64,000 bases of DNA, taken from contig NZ_FOIR01000002.1 in the NCBI RefSeq assembly GCF_900111145.1, positions 1,240,001-1,304,000 of the forward strand, written 5' to 3'. Numbering within the stretch: the stretch's first letter is position 1; every line of letters begins with the position of its first letter. Below are positions 59,860-64,000 of this stretch, in pieces. The notes under the pieces are model-generated. The model had not been told where the DNA came from and did no database searches. It saw only the letters and a program-made list of their open reading frames with translations. This DNA comes from Roseivirga pacifica. GTDB taxonomy: Bacteria > Bacteroidota > Bacteroidia > Cytophagales > Cyclobacteriaceae. The position numbers and the translations under genes are program-made.

Positions 59860-61317
59860 ATGAAGTTCAATATTCCGGTTATCGCCCAAATTCTTGGCCT
59901 ATTATTGCTAATTAACGCAGTATTTATGCTTTTGTGCCTTCCAGTTTCTATTTACAACTGGGAAGCAGACATTCTACCACTTACAGGGGCAGCAGCCATT
60001 ACAGGCCTTTCGGGTTTTGCATTGAGGTTTGCTACCCGCAAAAACAAGAACAAGGAGCTTAAAAGAAAAGATGGATACCTAGTAGTTTCTCTAGGCTGGA
60101 TCTTTATGTCGCTATTTGGCTGTTTGCCTTACTTACTCAGCGGTGCCATACCTAACCTTACCGATGCGTTTTTCGAAACCATGTCGGGTTATACCACTAC
60201 GGGTGCCTCCATTCTGAACGATATTGAAGCAGTACCGAAAGGCATATTGCTCTGGAGAAGTTTAACACAATGGATTGGCGGAATGGGTATTATCGTGCTA
60301 GCAGTGGCCATTCTTCCATTTTTAGGCATTGGTGGTATGCAGCTATTTGTGGCCGAAGCGCCAGGAATTACACCAGATAAACTACAGCCTAGAATTCAAG
60401 AAACAGCCAAAAGGTTGTGGCTGCTTTATGTAGGCCTAACAGTAGCCGAAGCACTGGCACTTTGGGCAGCCGGAATGACGCTGTACGATGCTGTTAACCA
60501 CTCGCTTACCACCATGGCAACTGGCGGATTCTCTACAAAGAATGCCAGTATAATGCATTACAGTTCTCCGCTTATTCAATACATAATTATCGTGTTTATG
60601 TTCTTGGCGGGTACCAGTTTTACGTTAACGTATTTCGGCTTAAAAAGAAACTTCCAAAAAGTAATTAAGAATGAAGAGTTTGTGGTTTACACGCTCTTTA
60701 CGGTAGCCATTACCATTATTGTTACCCTTACATTGTTAATAGTGAAGGACTACGGCTTTGAGCGCTCATTCCGCGACTCGTTGTTCCAAGTTGTTTCCAT
60801 AATCACAACAACGGGCTTCGTTTCGGCAGACTACACGTCATGGGCTTCATTCCTTTCGGTAGTATTCTTTATTCTTTTATTTGTAGGTGGTTCTGCGGGC
60901 TCAACAGCTGGTGGTGTAAAAGTGATCAGGCACATTGTGCTATTTAAAAACTCGTTTTTAGAGTTGAAAAGGCAACTTCACCCATCTGCCGTTATGCCAG
61001 TAAGAATTAGCGGCAAAGCTATTGAACAGAACATTGTATTCAATGTACTTGCCTTTATCATGATCTACATTCTGGTTTTTATTGTGGGCGTAATCATGCT
61101 CTCTTCTATGAATGTGGATTTCTCTACCGCATTTGGTGCCGTAGCCACCTCTTTGGGCAATGTTGGCCCAGGAATTGGCGAAGTAGGCCCGGTAGACAAC
61201 TTTGCTGGCATGCCAGCAGCAGGTAAATGGTTATTGGCCATTCTTATGCTACTGGGCAGGCTCGAGTTGTTTACTGTGTTGATGCTACTTTCCCCACATT
61301 TTTGGAGAAAGCGCTAA
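59860..61317 (+). CDS. trkH: Trk K+ uptake system, channel subunit
   Basis: 485-residue membrane protein with the four-fold pore architecture. The four selectivity-filter segments can be read as SGYTTTGAS, ATGGFSTK, TTTGFVSAD and LGNVGPG, each with its central Gly. About ten transmembrane helices in all. Partner of TrkA, whose gene precedes it by 2 bp. Confidence 0.96.
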   Translation: MKFNIPVIAQILGLLLLINAVFMLLCLPVSIYNWEADILPLTGAAAITGLSGFALRFATRKNKNKELKRKDGYLVVSLGWIFMSLFGCLPYLLSGAIPNLTDAFFETMSGYTTTGASILNDIEAVPKGILLWRSLTQWIGGMGIIVLAVAILPFLGIGGMQLFVAEAPGITPDKLQPRIQETAKRLWLLYVGLTVAEALALWAAGMTLYDAVNHSLTTMATGGFSTKNASIMHYSSPLIQYIIIVFMFLAGTSFTLTYFGLKRNFQKVIKNEEFVVYTLFTVAITIIVTLTLLIVKDYGFERSFRDSLFQVVSIITTTGFVSADYTSWASFLSVVFFILLFVGGSAGSTAGGVKVIRHIVLFKNSFLELKRQLHPSAVMPVRISGKAIEQNIVFNVLAFIMIYILVFIVGVIMLSSMNVDFSTAFGAVATSLGNVGPGIGEVGPVDNFAGMPAAGKWLLAILMLLGRLELFTVLMLLSPHFWRKR

Positions 61318-61394
61318 ACCTTATAGTTTTAACCAACTTATAGCATGGAGATATTCTCTTTTGTTATATTTCGGGAATACTTTAAAATCTAACC

Positions 61395-62606
61395 TTGAAT
61401 TTCAAAGAACTTAACTTACACCCAGACGTTCTCACCAGCATTGAGGCAATGGGCTATGAAAAGCCAACCCCAATCCAAGAGCAGGCAATTCCTGTGATTG
61501 TTGAAGGGAAAGACCTGATTGGCTGTGCCCAAACAGGTACGGGTAAAACAGCAGCTTTTCTACTTCCGCTGCTTCATAAAATTTGCTCGGGCGATAGAGA
61601 TTCTGACGATATAAATGCCCTAATAATTTGCCCAACGAGAGAGTTGGCGCTACAAATAGACCAACAGCTAGAAGGCTTTAGCTACTTTACCGGCATTAGT
61701 TCAATTGCTATTTATGGTGGTGGCGATGGAGAAGGCTTTGCGCGCGAAAAGTCTGCCCTTTCTCAAGGTGTAAACGTAGTGGTTGGCACACCGGGCAAAA
61801 TCATCTCGCATCTTAACTTAGGCTATGTAAAGGTTAAAAACCTTCAGCACCTTATTTTAGATGAAGCTGATAGAATGCTCGACATGGGCTTCTATGAAGA
61901 CATTACAAAGATTATTAGCTTTCTACCTAAGGAAAGACAAACACTGCTCTTTTCGGCCACCATGCCTCCTAAGATCAGAACGCTATCTAAGGAGATTTTG
62001 AAGGAGCCCGAGGAGATCAGTATCTCCATTTCCAAGCCAGCCGAAAAAGTAGTGCAAGTAGCTTTCTGCGCTTACGACAGCCAAAAGATCGATTTGGTAA
62101 AGCACCTACTGCGATTCAATGATATTCCATGTCTCATTATTTTCGCTTCCACCAAATCTAAGGTGCGCTCGCTTACCAAAGAGCTAAAAGCCGAAGGCAT
62201 GAATGCAGCGGGTATTTCCAGCGATTTGGAGCAAGCTGAACGCGAAAAGACATTGAGCCAGTTTAAACACCGCAGCCTACAAATACTTGTTGCTACGGAT
62301 GTGATTTCACGAGGTATCGATATCGACAATATCGACATGGTGATAAACTATGACGTACCTAACGACCCAGAGGACTACATCCACAGAATTGGTAGAACGG
62401 CACGTGCATCTTCCGAAGGCGAAGCGGTAACATTTATCAATGAAGATGACCAGCAGAAGTTTGCCCGAATTGAGCAAATGATGGAGCGCGAGGTTAGAAA
62501 AATCGATTTACCAGAACACATTGGTACTGGCCCTGAATACAATCCTAAGCAGTTCAAAAGAAGTAAAAGGCCGAATTTTAGAAAAAGTAAAACAAAACGT
62601 AGATAG
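61395..62606 (+). CDS. DEAD-box RNA helicase
   Basis: 403 residues. Q-motif GYEKPTPIQEQAI, motif I AQTGTGKT, Ia PTRELAL, II LDEADRML, III SAT in FSATMPP, V ATDVISRGIDI, VI HRIGRTAR; the C-terminus is short and basic (RSKRPNFRKSKTKRR). RhlE/DbpA-like group; probably ribosome assembly or mRNA remodelling, but the substrate cannot be fixed. Start is TTG at 61395; there is no in-frame ATG before motif Q. Confidence 0.94.
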   Translation: MNFKELNLHPDVLTSIEAMGYEKPTPIQEQAIPVIVEGKDLIGCAQTGTGKTAAFLLPLLHKICSGDRDSDDINALIICPTRELALQIDQQLEGFSYFTGISSIAIYGGGDGEGFAREKSALSQGVNVVVGTPGKIISHLNLGYVKVKNLQHLILDEADRMLDMGFYEDITKIISFLPKERQTLLFSATMPPKIRTLSKEILKEPEEISISISKPAEKVVQVAFCAYDSQKIDLVKHLLRFNDIPCLIIFASTKSKVRSLTKELKAEGMNAAGISSDLEQAEREKTLSQFKHRSLQILVATDVISRGIDIDNIDMVINYDVPNDPEDYIHRIGRTARASSEGEAVTFINEDDQQKFARIEQMMEREVRKIDLPEHIGTGPEYNPKQFKRSKRPNFRKSKTKRR

Positions 62607-62640
62607 TTTGTAATAAAACCATTCACTATTTATATCTTGG
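62607..62640 (+). promoter_or_regulatory. Candidate promoter of the permease gene
   Basis: TTTG at 62607-62610 (overlapping the end of the helicase stop region), 22-bp spacer, TATCTTGG at 62633-62640 (one base off TAnnTTTG). About 30 bp before the ATG. Confidence 0.4.
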
Positions 62641-62670
62641 GGATTAACCGAAACTAAATCGACCTAATTA

Positions 62671-64000
62671 ATGACTGCAAAGACTACCCTAAGGGTCTTT
62701 GGTAAGCACAAATTTTATAGTGCCATAAACATACTCGGGCTAAGTACTGGCTTCGCCTTGTGTATGGTCATATTCTTAATTCTCTCTTACGATTACAATC
62801 ACGATAGGCTACTACCTGCAGCCGACAGAACCTATAAATTAAATGCTAAATATGTAACTCCAGATAAGTCTGAGTTATACGCGATAACCTCACGATTTTT
62901 AGGACCAAAACTAACGGAAGAAATACCCGAGGTTGAAGCTTACGGCCGTTTCTCGCGTACAAGAAGAAGAATTGTAAAGGTTGATGAAAACTACTTTTTC
63001 GAACACGAGCTACTCTACTCAGACCAAGAAAGCATTCGCCTTTTTGAACCAAAGTTTTTGCTAGGTAGCGCCAACCGGGCATTAACCAAAGCAAATGAAT
63101 TGGTACTCACTGCATCAAAAGCCATTCAATGGTTTGGCAGCGTAACGCAAGCACATAACGCCTCCATTTTTGTCGATGGAAAACCCTTTCAGGTGGTAGG
63201 AATTATTGAAGACCTCGCCCCTAACCTTCACTTGCAATTTAAAGGACTACTTTCCCACAAAACCCTCGACAATCAATTTGAGAGGCACTCTGCAGCAAAC
63301 TATTTGGAAGAACTATGGGCTGCGGAATACTTTACTTACGTTCGTTTTGCCGAAAACACTATTCACCATGAGGTGCAAGCCAAAAGTCAGAACTTTCTAG
63401 AAGAAAAAGTTTACCCACTTATAAGGCAAAGAGGAATTGAGGAAGAAGACTTGGTACTGGATTTTGTGCCGGTTACCGACAGTCACTTCGAAACAGAGTC
63501 GGCTTACAACATGCCTACGGGTGATAAAGACTTTTTTAAGATCACACTCATCATTGGCGCGATCATCTTGATAATTATCTCGATCAACTATGCCAACCTT
63601 TCTATGGCGCTTTTGAGCACACGTACCAAAGAGTTGGGTATGAAAAAAGTGCTTGGCGCTACTAAAAGTCAAATAACCGCACAACTTATTTTCGAATCGG
63701 TACTATACGTGATTATTAGCTTACTGCTGGCTTATGGCCTAACCTACCTGATTATTGACAGCAGAGTTTTAGAGTCTATAATTAACAGACCACTAAAGTA
63801 CAATGCGCTACTACAACCAATTACATTACTGGTAAGTCTAATACTGGCCATAACCCTTGCCATACTCAGTTCTTTCTACCCTGCTTTTAAGTATGCAAAA
63901 GTGAAACTGCACGAAGTGGCATATGCCAAAAAACAGTCGAATATGCTGCGAAGCCTTCTCATTACGGTACAGTTTATGGCTTCCCTTCTGGTAATCACTA
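62671..64000 (+). CDS. FtsX/MacB-type ABC transporter permease, 3' end outside window
   Basis: At least 443 residues, open frame to the right edge with no stop. MacB-type permease: TM1 near residues 17-38 (INILGLSTGFALCMVIFLIL), then a large periplasmic core domain (~40-290), and the three-helix FtsX domain starting at ~291 (KITLIIGAIILIIISINYANLSMALLSTRTKELGMKKVLGA, a signature). A further segment after SSFYPAFKYAKVKL begins a second repeat, as in the ~800-residue Bacteroidota permeases that have two FtsX halves. The ATPase partner is not in this window. Likely export of peptides, lipids or antimicrobial compounds. Confidence 0.9.
   Translation, partial: MTAKTTLRVFGKHKFYSAINILGLSTGFALCMVIFLILSYDYNHDRLLPAADRTYKLNAKYVTPDKSELYAITSRFLGPKLTEEIPEVEAYGRFSRTRRRIVKVDENYFFEHELLYSDQESIRLFEPKFLLGSANRALTKANELVLTASKAIQWFGSVTQAHNASIFVDGKPFQVVGIIEDLAPNLHLQFKGLLSHKTLDNQFERHSAANYLEELWAAEYFTYVRFAENTIHHEVQAKSQNFLEEKVYPLIRQRGIEEEDLVLDFVPVTDSHFETESAYNMPTGDKDFFKITLIIGAIILIIISINYANLSMALLSTRTKELGMKKVLGATKSQITAQLIFESVLYVIISLLLAYGLTYLIIDSRVLESIINRPLKYNALLQPITLLVSLILAITLAILSSFYPAFKYAKVKLHEVAYAKKQSNMLRSLLITVQFMASLLVIT

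Noticed and set aside
1-64000. tRNA, rRNA, IS or prophage genes
   Set aside because: I looked in spacers and for transposase or integrase motifs and found none; most spacers are too short for a tRNA.

Overview
The window comes from a Bacteroidota genome, most likely a marine Cytophagales relative (Roseivirga/Fulvivirga-like; the lineage is inference). The evidence is the recurring Bacteroidota promoter form TTTG-N19-TAnnTTTG (clearest upstream of the trp genes, -7 elements also before rpsF and folE), AT-rich ribosome binding regions, many short-lipobox lipoproteins, and the families present (GlgE pathway, GSCFA, DUF4180, acidic-tailed CPA antiporter, paired pxpABC). No rRNA, tRNA, IS element, prophage or CRISPR array was found. 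Both edges cut genes: a sulfatase on the left and a MacB/FtsX-type permease on the right.

Layout. 0-4.4 kb: sulfatase end, DUF1801, GNAT, small lipoprotein, then a TetR regulator and ABC1 kinase pair on the minus strand. 4.6-6.9 kb: ABC-2 exporter plus DoxX-like protein. 7.0-9.2 kb: OmpR/histidine kinase pair. 9.4-10.5 kb: rpsF-rpsR-rplI. 11.1-19.1 kb: a tight glycogen operon glgE-maltokinase-glgB-GH57/DUF3536, faced by a 101-residue CBM48 protein. 19.8-25.4 kb: GSCFA protein, DUF255 thioredoxin-like protein, priA. 25.4-30.4 kb: antiporter and unknown protein (minus), then folE-cysS-dcd. 30.6-44.2 kb: aromatic amino acid region, with tyrA and an aminotransferase, four unrelated plus-strand genes, then trpE-G-D-C-F-B-A-lipoprotein-aroF on the minus strand. 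44.6-48.5 kb: M28 peptidase, endonuclease-like lipoprotein, atypical Nramp and 2OG-Fe(II) oxygenase. 48.5-64 kb: ddl-GNAT, acidic protein, SDR epimerase, two lipoproteins, pxpABC (5-oxoproline use), queA, MscS, trkA-trkH, DEAD-box helicase and the cut permease.

The strongest regulatory find is a complete trp attenuator upstream of trpE (44072-44228). It has a consensus promoter, an almost leaderless 21-codon leader peptide with three consecutive Trp codons, a pause hairpin directly after those codons, an alternative antiterminator pairing, and a perfect 11-bp intrinsic terminator.

The second unusual signal is structural. Nearly every spacer in the tyrA-trp region (30.4-42.5 kb) holds a degenerate tandem array with an exact 7-bp period, each spacer with its own heptamer. 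These are mixed with short GC-rich palindromes and, between trpG and trpD, a 24-bp perfect direct repeat bracketing about 180 bp. Outside this region the spacers are ordinary, except 55.8-56.0 kb, which holds an 18-bp palindrome, three TTTGACC copies and a 22-bp-period repeat between divergent genes.
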